Shown here: piece by piece, positions 44,215 through 51,994 of the stretch
How the letters are laid out: every line of letters begins with the position of its first letter
How positions within the stretch are numbered: position 1 is the first letter of the stretch
Assembly: GCF_027925245.1 (NCBI RefSeq)
Contig: NZ_BSDP01000001.1
Location: 3,534,001-3,598,000 of the forward strand
DNA from: Agromyces rhizosphaerae
GTDB lineage: Bacteria; Actinomycetota; Actinomycetes; Actinomycetales; Microbacteriaceae
Direction: 5' to 3'
Length of the DNA: 64,000 nucleotides
Program-made: the position numbers and the translations under genes
Notes under the pieces: generated by a model
What the model saw: the letters and a program-made list of their open reading frames with translations, nothing else
Database searches by the model: none
Told to the model about the DNA's origin: nothing

Positions 44215-45408
44215 TCAGCGGAAGCCGCGGCGGGCACGCTGGCCGAACGCGTCGAGCGCCGTCAGCACGTCGGGCGCGGCCCAGCGCCGGTAGCGCGCTC
44301 CCCCGCCGGCCTGCACGAGCACGCCGGCCTCGACGAGCCGGTCGATCGAGGTCTGCGCGGCGACCTCGCTCACCTCGAGCTCGGCGGCGACCAGCTTGGT
44401 GTGCACCACGGGCTGGCGCAGCAGCAGGTCCTTGAGGCGGTGGGCGGACGAGTCGGCGCGGGCGCGCACCGCGTCGTCCCAGTGCGCGCGAGCCGCGCGC
44501 AGGTCGCCGATGAGGCGCCGGCCGTTCGCGACGGCCAGGAACGAGGCGTCCGACATCAGGTCGACGATCGGCTCGAGCCGGCCCTCGCGGTAGGCGCCGA
44601 GCGCGTCGTAGTAGCCCTGCAGGTCGCCGAGCAGGCCCGCCGAGACCGGCACGGTGACGTGCCGGGTCACGCGGCCCGCGCGCAGCATGCCCTGCACCAG
44701 CGCGCGACCGGTGCGCCCGTTGCCATCGGGGAACGGGTGGATCGTCTCGAATTGGGCGTGCGCGACCGCGGTCTGCACGAGCACCGGCAGATCGGTGCGG
44801 CGGGCGAACGCCATGACGTCCTCCATGAGGGCGGGCACGTGCTCGGCGTGCGGCGGCACGAACTCGGCCGTGTGCGGGGCGATCGATCCGCCGCCGATCC
44901 AGACCTGTCGTTCGCGCCAGCCGCCCGTGATGCCCTCCTGGCTGTCGCCGAGCAGCGCGCGGTGCATCTCGATCACGGCGTCGGTGTCGAGGCGGTCGGA
45001 GAGGTAGACCGCCGCGCGCATCGCCTGCGCGTTCGCGACGACCAGCCGGGCGTTGGGCGAGTCGGATGCCCCGAGCTCGGCGAGTGCGACCTGACGCGCG
45101 CTCGCGGTGATGTGCTCGACCTCGGAGCTCGACGCGCTCTCCGACCGCAGCAGGATCGCCGAGAACGGCGCCGCGACCGCCCCGAACTCGGCGTCGAACC
45201 GGGTCAGCTCGTTGCTGGCGTCATCGGCCGCCGCGAGGCTGCGGCCGGGCAGGTCGGGCGTGAGATCCGCGATGCGGGGCACGACGGCTGCGCGGTACGG
45301 GCCGCGGGAGCGGGCCAGTTCGCGGCGCGAGGCGATCTCGCCGCCGTCGCGCTGCCACGGCCGCTCCTCGTGCCCGATCGCGGGCCAGGCCCGCGTTTCC
45401 GTTGCCAT
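44215..45408 (-). CDS. Fic-domain AMP-transferase with C-terminal winged helix
   Basis: The 397-residue protein has an N-terminal helical region, the Fic core with HPFPDGNGRTGR (His224) and a C-terminal winged-helix-like domain (about 305-397). Fic enzymes usually attach AMP to a target hydroxyl. The N-terminal SSSEVEHI (Ser94 to Glu98) resembles the class II inhibitory (S/T)xxxE(G/N) motif, but with His99 instead of Gly/Asn. ATG at 45408 lies 6 nt from TAAGAT. A 9-bp inverted repeat upstream may be bound by its own C-terminal domain. Target unknown. Confidence 0.87.
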   Translation of the reverse strand: MATETRAWPAIGHEERPWQRDGGEIASRRELARSRGPYRAAVVPRIADLTPDLPGRSLAAADDASNELTRFDAEFGAVAAPFSAILLRSESASSSEVEHITASARQVALAELGASDSPNARLVVANAQAMRAAVYLSDRLDTDAVIEMHRALLGDSQEGITGGWRERQVWIGGGSIAPHTAEFVPPHAEHVPALMEDVMAFARRTDLPVLVQTAVAHAQFETIHPFPDGNGRTGRALVQGMLRAGRVTRHVTVPVSAGLLGDLQGYYDALGAYREGRLEPIVDLMSDASFLAVANGRRLIGDLRAARAHWDDAVRARADSSAHRLKDLLLRQPVVHTKLVAAELEVSEVAAQTSIDRLVEAGVLVQAGGGARYRRWAAPDVLTALDAFGQRARRGFR

Positions 45409-45414
45409 GCCGTG

Positions 45415-45420
45415 ATCTTA
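45415..45420 (-). promoter_or_regulatory. -10 hexamer TAAGAT, leaderless start of the fic gene
   Basis: Minus-strand TAAGAT plus 6 nt plus the fic ATG (45408). It overlaps the stop codon region of the upstream ArsR-type gene, so fic can be transcribed on its own. Confidence 0.62.
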
Positions 45421-45816
45421 CCAAAGGATAAGCCGGTATCCTTTGCTTTCAGGACTCGAGCCCTCGCCTCCGTGCAGATCGCCACCCGAAGTCCCCGCAC
45501 CCTCGGCGAGCCCGCGCAGACGTTCGAGCGAACCGCTCCAGAACTCGTCGTACCGTGCGACCCATGGCCCGAACGCGTGCCGGAGCCCCTCGCCGTCGAT
45601 GCGATAGAGCTGGCGGCGACCGTCGCGGGTGGCGGTCACGAGCCCGGCGGCACGCAGCGCCATGAGGTGCTTCGAGATGCCCGACGGCACGAGGTCGGGG
45701 AACTCCTGCACGAGCTCGCCGACCGCGCGCACCCCGTGCTCGGCGAGCAGGTCGAGGATGCGCCGCCTCGTCGGGTCGGCGAGCAGCACGAAGACGTCGT
45801 CGGGCTGGTCAGCCAC
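45418..45816 (-). CDS. ArsR-family regulator
   Basis: The 132-residue winged-helix protein begins VADQPDDVFVLLADPTRRRILDLLAEHG, and has ELVQEFPDLVPSGISKHLMALRAAGLVTATRDGRRQLYRID as recognition helix and wing (quoted in family terms SKHLMALRAAGLV). No metal-binding Cys motif is present. It overlaps the SRPBCC gene by 8 nt; paired ArsR/SRPBCC (AHSA1) genes are common and often autoregulated. Its C-terminal codons contain the fic operator repeat. The effector is unknown. Confidence 0.87.
   Translation of the reverse strand: MADQPDDVFVLLADPTRRRILDLLAEHGVRAVGELVQEFPDLVPSGISKHLMALRAAGLVTATRDGRRQLYRIDGEGLRHAFGPWVARYDEFWSGSLERLRGLAEGAGTSGGDLHGGEGSSPESKGYRLILW
45422..45445. promoter_or_regulatory. 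Perfect 9-bp inverted repeat in the fic promoter
   Basis: CAAAGGATA (45422-45430) is inverted as TATCCTTTG (45437-45445) around six bases. On the minus strand it occupies the -35 region of the TAAGAT promoter, and it also encodes the last residues of the ArsR-type protein. It is a good candidate operator for fic. Confidence 0.7.
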
Positions 45817-46237
45817 CGGATGCCACCACCGCGGCGAGCTGCTCGAGCACGCGATGCCGGTCGGCCCCGCGCTCGTAGGCGGCCATGGTGCCCCGCCAGC
45901 CCTCCGTGCCGATGCCGGCGAACCCGTCGTGCACGAGCGTGACGCGCGTGCCCGTGGCGATCGGCTCGAGCGAGACGATGAGCCTGGCCGGGTGCGTCCA
46001 GCCGGCGTCCTCCTCCAGCCAGGAGAGCACGAGCCGCCCCTCCGGGACGAGTTCGAGCACGGTGCCGCTGATCGAGGTCTCGCCGTCGGCACCGAGCATC
46101 CGGAACGCCCCGCCGACTCGCAGGTCGATCTCGAGGTCGGGCCGGAACCACGCCCGCATGGCCTCCTGCGTGGTGAACCAGCGCCAGACGGCACTGGGCG
46201 GTGCGGCGATGTCGAGCGCGCGGACGACGTCGGGCAT
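45809..46237 (-). CDS. SRPBCC (AHSA1-like) domain protein
   Basis: The 142-residue START/Bet v1-type protein has ALDIAAPPSAVWRWFTTQEAMRAWF at the start and GGAFRMLGADGETSISGTVLELVPEGRL in the middle, then WRGTMAAYERG near the end. Such proteins bind hydrophobic ligands or act with ArsR regulators. GGAGG precedes the ATG at 46237. TTAC-N6-GTAA (46258-46271) in the upstream region may be the ArsR operator. Confidence 0.85.
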   Translation of the reverse strand: MPDVVRALDIAAPPSAVWRWFTTQEAMRAWFRPDLEIDLRVGGAFRMLGADGETSISGTVLELVPEGRLVLSWLEEDAGWTHPARLIVSLEPIATGTRVTLVHDGFAGIGTEGWRGTMAAYERGADRHRVLEQLAAVVASGG

Positions 46238-46257
46238 GGTGGCGACCTCCCAATATC

Positions 46258-46271
46258 TTACTGTTCGGTAA
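46258..46271. promoter_or_regulatory. Inverted repeat TTAC-N6-GTAA upstream of the SRPBCC/ArsR pair
   Basis: The AT-rich stretch upstream of the SRPBCC start has TTACTGTTCGGTAA. Position and ArsR coupling make it a possible autoregulatory site; the dyad is short. Confidence 0.4.
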
Positions 46272-46361
46272 TGCGTTAACGTACGGCGATTGGTCGATGC
46301 CGTCAATACCCCGGTACCGTCGGAGCAGCGTGCGCGGATGCGCGCAGGAAAGGCTCGAAGA

Positions 46362-47690
46362 ATGGAACGCGTCGACACGATCGTCGTCGGTGCGGGCGTG
46401 GCGGGCCTGACCGCCGCCCGCCTGCTCGCCCGGGCGGGGCGCAGCGTCGTGGTGCTCGAGGCCCGCGACCGCGTCGGCGGCCGCGTCTGGACGGACCGCA
46501 CCGGCGACCACCCGACCGACCTCGGCGCCTCCTGGATCCACGGCGTCACAGACGAGCCCGTCGCTGACGCGGTCACCGCGTTCGGCATGCGCACCGCGGA
46601 GTTCACGGTCGGCAGCTACCAGCCCGACAGCCGCCCGATCGCGTACTACGGCCCGGACGGCGGGCGGTTGACGGCTGCGGCGGCGCGGGCGTTCGCCGAC
46701 GACATCCGCTCGGTCGACACCGCGCTGCTCGAGACCATCGCCGCCTCGGCGCCGAACGACTCGTACCGCGACGTGACCGAGGCCGCGATCGCCCGCCAGG
46801 GCTGGGACGCCGACCGCGCCCAGCGCGTGCGCGAGTTCATGGAGCATCGCAGCGAGGAGCAGTACGGCGCGTGGATCGAGGACCTCGCCGCGCACGGCCT
46901 CGACGACGACGTCATCGAGGGCGACGAGGTCGTCTTCCCCGACGGGTACGACGAACTGCCCGCCCGCCTCGCCGAGGGCCTCGACGTGCGGCTCGGCCAT
47001 CTCGTACGCCGGGTGCACTGGTCGCCCGACGGCGTCGAGGTCGAGACGACGAATGCCACCCTGGCGGCCGCCACCGCGGTCGTGACCGTGCCGGTGGGCG
47101 TGCTGCAGTCGACGGAGTTCGTGATCGAACCCGCGCTGCCCGAGCCGGTCGCGGGCGCGCTCCGCCGGTTCGCGATGAACGCGTTCGAGAAGGTCTTCCT
47201 CGAGTTCCCGGAGCGGTTCTGGGACGACGGCGTCTACGCGATCCGCCAGCAGGGCCCCGAGAGCCGCTGGTGGCACTCCTGGTACGACCTCTCCGCGGTG
47301 CACGGCGTGCCCTCCCTGCTCACGTTCGCGGCCGGCCCCGCCGCCCGCGAGATCCGCGACTGGAGCGAGGCGCAGGTCGTGGCATCCGTGCTCGCCCAAT
47401 TGCGCCGCCTCTACGGCGAGCGCGTGCCCGAGCCGACCGCGGTGCGCATCACGGACTGGCAGGACGACCCGTTCGCCCACGGCTCCTACGCCTACATGAC
47501 CCTCGGCTCCACCACCGCCGACCACGACGACCTCGCCACCCCGATCGGCGGCGTGCTCCACCTCGCCGGCGAGGCCACTTGGACCGACGATCCCGCGACC
47601 GTGCCCGCCGCGATGCGCTCGGGGCATCGCGCGGCAGAGCGCGTCCTCGGCCGCGAACTCCCGATCGCGGAGGCCTGGGCTCGCGGCTGA
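46362..47690 (+). CDS. Flavin monoamine oxidase family protein
   Basis: The 442-residue FAD oxidoreductase begins TIVVGAGVAGLTAARLLARAG, followed by SVVVLEARDRVGGRVWTD, both typical of amine oxidases (MAO/polyamine oxidase). The C-terminal FAD-binding signature HLAGEATWTDDPATVPAAMRSG is clear. Substrate (amine or polyamine) cannot be inferred. The ATG at 46362 follows a GGAAAGG site; the open frame from 46290 has no homology. It diverges from the SRPBCC/ArsR pair. Confidence 0.9.
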   Translation: MERVDTIVVGAGVAGLTAARLLARAGRSVVVLEARDRVGGRVWTDRTGDHPTDLGASWIHGVTDEPVADAVTAFGMRTAEFTVGSYQPDSRPIAYYGPDGGRLTAAAARAFADDIRSVDTALLETIAASAPNDSYRDVTEAAIARQGWDADRAQRVREFMEHRSEEQYGAWIEDLAAHGLDDDVIEGDEVVFPDGYDELPARLAEGLDVRLGHLVRRVHWSPDGVEVETTNATLAAATAVVTVPVGVLQSTEFVIEPALPEPVAGALRRFAMNAFEKVFLEFPERFWDDGVYAIRQQGPESRWWHSWYDLSAVHGVPSLLTFAAGPAAREIRDWSEAQVVASVLAQLRRLYGERVPEPTAVRITDWQDDPFAHGSYAYMTLGSTTADHDDLATPIGGVLHLAGEATWTDDPATVPAAMRSGHRAAERVLGRELPIAEAWARG

Positions 47691-47734
47691 GCCCCGGCTG
47701 TGCGCAGCCTCGGCGCGCGTGCCCGGGTTTCGGC

Positions 47735-47740
47735 CACACT
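47735..47740 (+). promoter_or_regulatory. -10 hexamer CACACT, leaderless start at 47747
   Basis: CACACT plus 6 nt plus GTG, upstream of the macro-domain gene. Confidence 0.45.
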
Positions 47741-47746
47741 CGGGGT

Positions 47747-48709
47747 GTGCCCACGATCACGAGCGTCCACGGTGACCTGACCGAGCAGCGGGTCGACGCG
47801 ATCGTCAACACCGCGAGCAGGCGGATGCGGGGTGGCGGAGGCCTCGACGGGGCGATCCATCGCGCGGGTGGGCCGGCCGTGCTGCGTGACTGCAGGGAGC
47901 GATTCCCCCGCGGCCTCGCCGTGGGCGACGCCGGATGGACCACTGCCGGCGAGCTGCCCGCGACCTGGGTCATCCACACGGTCGCGCCGAAGCACCGCGG
48001 GCGCCCGGAGGATCGCGAACTGCTCGCGTCCTGCTACCGACGCGCACTCGAGGTCGCCGATGAGCTCGGCGCGAGGAGCGTCGCGTTCCCGATCATCGGC
48101 ACCGGTGTGCGCAGGTGGCCGACGCGCGAGGCGGTCGGGGCAGCGATCGAGGCGATCTCCACCTCGGGGAGCAGCGTCCGAGACGTCCGACTCGTGACCT
48201 TCACGGATGATGCCGCCCACGCCGAGGTGCAGCGCCGGCTCGGCGCGGCGACCCCGCTCCGAATCCTGCAGGGCGTGCGAGCGCTGCACGAGCGCGGCGT
48301 CCACGCCGCCCGCATCCTGCCCGGGGTGAGCCCGTCGGGCCTGCACTGGCGCGTCGCCGTGACGCACGCCGACAACTTCGTGACCGAGCCCTACGGGTTG
48401 CGGGTGCGCGACCACGACCGCGCGATCCACTACACGAGCGCCGACGGCACCGGCTTCGCGGAGGGCGAGGTGAATCTCACGAGCACGCCGGACGATGCCG
48501 CGGACCTGATGCTGCGCGCACTCCCCGACCTGGACGCGGGCGTCGACGACCCCACGTACGTGCGCTGGTACGCCGACCTGCTCGCCGAGGTGGAGCGCCA
48601 CGACGCACTCCCGATCGCGTTCGCCGACGGGTTCGACGACTCGGACGGGTGGGAGATCGGCTGGGGGTCGGGGCGCCGGTACCCGCATCCGCCCGGGCCC
48701 GCACGCTGA
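47747..48709 (+). CDS. Macro domain fused to a C-terminal domain of unknown function
   Basis: The 320-residue protein starts with a macro domain (about 1-165): VHGDLTEQRVDAIVNTASRR, then GGGGLDGAIHRAGG. Macro domains bind or hydrolyse ADP-ribose conjugates. The canonical NAAN motif is NTAS, so the second Asn is Ser24, while the catalytic Asp34 (GGGGLDG) is kept. A C-terminal domain (about 170-320) has GVSPSGLHWRVAV and DPTYVRWYADLLAEVERH; I do not recognise it. The fusion suggests a substrate-specific ADP-ribose function. Start is set by a CACACT hexamer 6 nt upstream. Confidence 0.82.
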   Translation: MPTITSVHGDLTEQRVDAIVNTASRRMRGGGGLDGAIHRAGGPAVLRDCRERFPRGLAVGDAGWTTAGELPATWVIHTVAPKHRGRPEDRELLASCYRRALEVADELGARSVAFPIIGTGVRRWPTREAVGAAIEAISTSGSSVRDVRLVTFTDDAAHAEVQRRLGAATPLRILQGVRALHERGVHAARILPGVSPSGLHWRVAVTHADNFVTEPYGLRVRDHDRAIHYTSADGTGFAEGEVNLTSTPDDAADLMLRALPDLDAGVDDPTYVRWYADLLAEVERHDALPIAFADGFDDSDGWEIGWGSGRRYPHPPGPAR

Positions 48710-48729
48710 GCGGGTCGCCGGCGACGACC

Positions 48730-48735
48730 TACACT
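48730..48735 (+). promoter_or_regulatory. -10 hexamer TACACT, leaderless start at 48743
   Basis: TACACT plus 7 nt plus ATG of the DUF998 gene. Confidence 0.55.
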
Positions 48736-48742
48736 GACGCCC

Positions 48743-49390
48743 ATGGGCGTCGACCCGCGGCCGGTCGCGATCCTCGCGATCGCGGGGTTCATCGCGGCCG
48801 CGCTCGCGATGCTCACCGCACCGCTGCTGCTCGGCGAGGGGTACGACTGGGTCGAGCGATCGGTCAGCGAGTCGGCGGCGCAGCAGACGACGGATGCCTG
48901 GCTCGGACGCCTCGGGCTGCTGCTCTCGGGTCTCGCGGTACTGCTCGTCTGCATCGTGCGCGCCCGCGTATGGGGCGTGGTCGCAACCATCGCATTCGCG
49001 CTGTTCGGGCTGTTCTGGATGCTCACCGCCGTCTACTCCACCGAGTCGTGGATCGCGTCGGTTCCCCGGGAACCCCTCGAGAACACCCTGCACTCGGTGT
49101 TCGCCACGGCCATGGCCGTCATCTGCGTGGGCGCGCTCGTCCTCGTGATCCGCGGCGGCTACGCCTCGACCCGCTGGCGCATCGCGACCGCCGGCCTCAT
49201 CGCGGCGGCGAGCCTGCTCCCGCTGGCGGCCGTGGTGCTGCCGGCGTTCGGCGGACTTCTCCAGCGCACGATGTTCGTCGTCGCGTATGCCTGGTTCGTC
49301 CGCGAGGCGTGCTTCGCCGTGGGCACACGGCCGGAGGCATCCGCTCACTCCTCGGGCCGGTCGACCTCGACGAAGCCGAGCCGCTCGTAG
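48743..49390 (+). CDS. DUF998 membrane protein
   Basis: The 215-residue protein has six hydrophobic segments. AILAIAGFIAAALAMLTAPLLL near the N-terminus, then SVSESAAQQTTDAWLGRLGLL, matches the DUF998 family. Function is unknown. A leaderless-type promoter precedes the ATG. The last 46 nt overlap the convergent GNAT gene, so the Ser-rich tail may be an extension of the fold rather than conserved. Confidence 0.8.
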   Translation: MGVDPRPVAILAIAGFIAAALAMLTAPLLLGEGYDWVERSVSESAAQQTTDAWLGRLGLLLSGLAVLLVCIVRARVWGVVATIAFALFGLFWMLTAVYSTESWIASVPREPLENTLHSVFATAMAVICVGALVLVIRGGYASTRWRIATAGLIAAASLLPLAAVVLPAFGGLLQRTMFVVAYAWFVREACFAVGTRPEASAHSSGRSTSTKPSRS

Positions 49391-49854
49391 AGGCCGAGCG
49401 CAGGGTTGCCGCGCGTCACGATGAGCGACAGCTCCGGCTCGCCGCGGGCCAGGCAGCGCGCAGCCACCTCCGCGATGAGCGCGCTGGCGAGCCCCCGGCG
49501 CTGCGCATCGAGCCGGGTGACGACGAGCGCGATGAACGGGGTGCCGCGCCAGTTCGTGGTGAGCACGGCGGCCAGGATGCCCTGCTCGTCCTCGGCGACG
49601 AGCCAGCGGTCGCGCAGCGGCACGCCCCAGTCGCCGGCCGCGCCGCCGCGATAGTCCTCGACGAGCCCCTCGAGGGTGTCGCCCTCGTCGTCCACGGTGC
49701 CTCGGAGGGCAGGGAGGTGCACCTCGGCGAGCGCCTCGAAGTCGTCGTCGCGCAGCGCGCGGAGCCCTGGGATCGGCACCGCACCCTCGGCGAGATGACG
49801 GTTCGCGGCCCGATAGTACGGCCGGCGTTCGACGCGTCGCGGTGAAGGCTCCAT
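49345..49854 (-). CDS. GNAT-family N-acetyltransferase
   Basis: The 169-residue protein has the GNAT acetyl-CoA motif LDAQRRGLASALIAEVAARCL and the C-terminal GNPALGLYERLGFVEVDRPEE, both diagnostic. FIALVVTRLD precedes the loop. Acceptor molecule is unknown. The ATG at 49854 lies 8 nt from TAGTCT, close to the leaderless spacing. Ends in a convergent overlap of 46 nt with the DUF998 gene. Confidence 0.87.
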   Translation of the reverse strand: MEPSPRRVERRPYYRAANRHLAEGAVPIPGLRALRDDDFEALAEVHLPALRGTVDDEGDTLEGLVEDYRGGAAGDWGVPLRDRWLVAEDEQGILAAVLTTNWRGTPFIALVVTRLDAQRRGLASALIAEVAARCLARGEPELSLIVTRGNPALGLYERLGFVEVDRPEE

Positions 49855-49884
49855 CGCCGCCGAGACTAGCGCGCGCCCCCGTGC

Positions 49885-50340
49885 TCAGGCGTCGCCGATG
49901 ATGCGCTGGAGGCCCGCACGCAGCGCGTCGAGCGCCTCCTCGCCGCCGATCCGATCGACCACCTCGGAGTGCAGCGCCTGTGCGGCCTCCGCGCCCTCCG
50001 TGCAGAACGACATCCCACGCTCGGTGAGCCGCACGATCTGGGCCCGACGATCGCTCGGGTCCGGAGTGAGCGTCAGGTAGCCGAGCGCCTCCAGTTCGTG
50101 GATGAGCTGGCCGACGGCCTGCCTCGAGATGTCCGTCCGGCTCGCGACGACGGTGATGCGCGTGCCGTCGCGATCCACTGCGCCGAACACCGGCAGATGC
50201 CGCATCGCGACCCGCTCGTGGCCGCGCGCAGACATGAGTTCCAGGAACCGCTCGTTCCCGACGTGCAGGGCCTCGCGCAGCAGGTGTCCCACGTCCTCCG
50301 CCGCCGCGCGGCGGAATTCCTCGACCTCAGCGGAATACAC
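49885..50340 (-). CDS. MarR-family regulator
   Basis: The 151-residue winged-helix protein contains TDISRQAVGQLIHELEALGYLTLTPDPSDRRAQIVRLTERG (recognition helix and wing; key PSDRRAQIV). No reactive Cys pair typical of OhrR is obvious, but a Cys lies in MSFCTEG. GGGAGGGC precedes the GTG at 50340. It is divergent from a redoxin gene with a perfect palindrome between them, suggesting redox-linked control of itself and its neighbour. Confidence 0.87.
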   Translation of the reverse strand: MYSAEVEEFRRAAAEDVGHLLREALHVGNERFLELMSARGHERVAMRHLPVFGAVDRDGTRITVVASRTDISRQAVGQLIHELEALGYLTLTPDPSDRRAQIVRLTERGMSFCTEGAEAAQALHSEVVDRIGGEEALDALRAGLQRIIGDA

Positions 50341-50369
50341 GACGCCCTCCCGTCGGTTGCGCAATATAG

Positions 50370-50390
50370 TTGCGAAAGCAGGTTTCGCAA
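50370..50390. promoter_or_regulatory. Perfect inverted repeat between MarR and redoxin genes
   Basis: TTGCGAAA (50370-50377) is inverted as TTTCGCAA (50383-50390). A plus-strand TATAGT (50365-50370) abuts it, and a partial copy TTGCGCAA lies at 50357-50364. It probably is the MarR operator covering the redoxin promoter. Confidence 0.78.
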
Positions 50391-50419
50391 GTTGGCTCGC
50401 AGAACTGAGGAGAAAGTCT

Positions 50420-50890
50420 ATGCCCCACACCAACGCCGCGCTCACCGTCGGCAACACGCTTCCCGCGACTGTGATGTCGACGGCGGACGGCGGTTCGACC
50501 ACGATCGCCGAACTCCTCGACGGTCGTCCCGGCGTCATCCACTTCATGCGCACGCCGACGTGCCCGGCGTGCCTGTCGGCCGGCAAGGTGCTCGCGAGCC
50601 TGCACCGCACCGGCGACCTCGGCGACGCGCGCGTGATCTTCCTCACGCCGGGCACCGATGCGGATGCCGCCCAGGCGGCCTCTCGCCTCGACGACACCGT
50701 GCGGGTGGCAGCAGTGGGCGCGAACCACGCCGTGTTCGGCCTCCGGCGCTCCGGCCAGTTCCAGGAGAGCGCGACCGCGGTCATTGACGCGGACGCACGG
50801 GTGATCCAGGTCACGACCGCCGCGATGCCTGCCAAGAGCTTCGACCGCGCGGCCACCGTGGACGCGATCGCACAGCTCGCAGCGCGCTGA
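50420..50890 (+). CDS. Redoxin/peroxiredoxin-like protein
   Basis: The 156-residue protein has a thioredoxin fold with RTPTCPACLSAGKVL, a CxxC active site (CPAC). GVIHFMRTPT precedes it and SATAVIDADARVIQVT follows. AhpC/TSA-like or alkyl hydroperoxide-related proteins show this arrangement. It is probably a peroxide-reducing or thiol-transferring protein. GAGGAGA precedes the ATG at 50420. Its promoter overlaps the MarR palindrome, so redox control by the divergent regulator is likely. Confidence 0.8.
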   Translation: MPHTNAALTVGNTLPATVMSTADGGSTTIAELLDGRPGVIHFMRTPTCPACLSAGKVLASLHRTGDLGDARVIFLTPGTDADAAQAASRLDDTVRVAAVGANHAVFGLRRSGQFQESATAVIDADARVIQVTTAAMPAKSFDRAATVDAIAQLAAR

Positions 50891-50914
50891 GGCCACGAGC
50901 CCGGTACGACGACA

Positions 50915-50943
50915 CCCCGGCGAGAAGGTGACACTCGCCGGGG
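50915..50943. terminator. Hairpin between redoxin and the following minus-strand gene
   Basis: CCCCGGCGAG (50915-50924) pairs with CTCGCCGGGG (50934-50943). It lies between the redoxin stop and the convergent small gene. A closely similar hairpin occurs at 52246-52282. Confidence 0.7.
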
Positions 50944-50956
50944 CTTCTGCCTCGGA

Positions 50957-51370
50957 CTAGACCGGCTTCACGAAGTCGATCTGCAGTGCCGCGACTCCGG
51001 TCTTCTCGAACGGCACCCAGCTGGCTCCCGGCATCGTGGCGATCTGCAGGAGCCCCTTCTTCCCCTTGCCCAGCGGGTTCCCGGGGGGAATCACCGCGAT
51101 CACCCGAAGTACGTCGTCGCCGTCGTCCGTCTCGGCGGGGCTGATCGAGAGCCCGATCATCTCGAGCGGTGACATGAAGCCGGGCTTCCAGTAGGTAGCC
51201 AGGTTCCAGCCGTTCGATGTCGCCATTCCGGCGATACCGACCAATTCGCCGCCGTCGTCCTCCCACGCGCCCACGTCACCTCCGAGCGCACCTGCAACAC
51301 TTGCGAGAAGAGACTCAACGTCGGATCCCGGCCAGACAAACTGAACCACCGACGATCGTATTGCACCCAC
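50957..51370 (-). CDS. Hypothetical protein
   Basis: The 137-residue protein shows no family I recognise. It begins MGAIRSSVVQFVWPGSDVESLL and contains LVGIAGMATSNGWNLATYWKPG and LRVIAVIPPGNPLGKGKKGLL; no signal peptide or membrane helix is visible. It is the first of a group of small genes in a less GC-rich stretch ending at the IS element. Codon use is less biased toward G/C than its neighbours, a possible sign of transfer. Confidence 0.6.
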   Translation of the reverse strand: MGAIRSSVVQFVWPGSDVESLLASVAGALGGDVGAWEDDGGELVGIAGMATSNGWNLATYWKPGFMSPLEMIGLSISPAETDDGDDVLRVIAVIPPGNPLGKGKKGLLQIATMPGASWVPFEKTGVAALQIDFVKPV

Positions 51371-51463
51371 AGACTACCTCCACATATTCGCGAGGCTCCG
51401 AACGGCTCACCCAGTTCTATGAGAGGTGAACCGCGGAGCGGCCCTGCAATTTTGAGCCGGCGA

Positions 51464-51646
51464 TCAAGCCTGCTTTTTGATATCGTCCTGGATCTTCGAA
51501 CGAATCTGATTCACCGTGACGCCGGAGTAGTTCTTCACAATGCCTTCAGCCTGCTTCTGCACGTCGGCACTCGAAATCGCCGAGACCGCGCCAGCAACAG
51601 CTAGCAATGTCTTCGCGGCATTCCAAGCATCCTGTGACCAACTCAT
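51464..51646 (-). CDS. Small hypothetical protein
   Basis: This 60-residue protein, MSWSQDAWNAAKTLLAVAGA onward, has an amphipathic or weakly hydrophobic N-terminal helix and a charged C-terminus (QNQIRSKIQDDIKKQA region). No homology is recognised. GGAAGT lies just upstream of the ATG. Residue composition is Lys-richer than the rest of the window, fitting foreign or accessory DNA. It may be a secreted or membrane-interacting peptide, which is speculative. Confidence 0.45.
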   Translation of the reverse strand: MSWSQDAWNAAKTLLAVAGAVSAISSADVQKQAEGIVKNYSGVTVNQIRSKIQDDIKKQA

Positions 51647-51994
51647 GTACTTCCGCCCTTCGGATCGATTGCCTCACGCTCTGCCAGGTCGAATGTCAGC
51701 CCGCTGGGCGCGTGCTGAGCGTTCGAAGTTCCAAGTGGCAATCCGAGCAGTAAGTTATCCCGGCTCCGCCGTCACGGAAACGTCCCCGTTCAGGGGACTC
51801 GACCATACCCGCCGGCAACGATATTGCGCACCAAACCACTGCAAGCTCCTGTTGATTTGCAGAACATTATGTCGGCCGCGCAGCAACAGGTGCGACCGAA
51901 GGGTGCGCTCCCGCATTGGGGTCTTGATATCCGATGACCACACTGCTTTTGTCGAACGGCAGATCTATCAATATGGTTCGGGAAAGGAACTTAA
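51647..51994. other. Non-coding 348-nt stretch
   Basis: I find no convincing gene. The GC content is visibly lower than in the flanks. At its right end a promoter-like pair precedes the next small gene: TTGTCG (51949-51954), 17 bases, then TATGGT (51972-51977). No RNA gene or repeat was recognised. Confidence 0.4.
51949..51977 (+). promoter_or_regulatory. Promoter-like TTGTCG-N17-TATGGT
   Basis: A -35-like TTGTCG and a -10-like TATGGT with canonical 17-nt spacing lie 18 nt before the ATG of the 60-residue gene at 51995. It is the clearest two-box promoter in the window. Confidence 0.55.
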
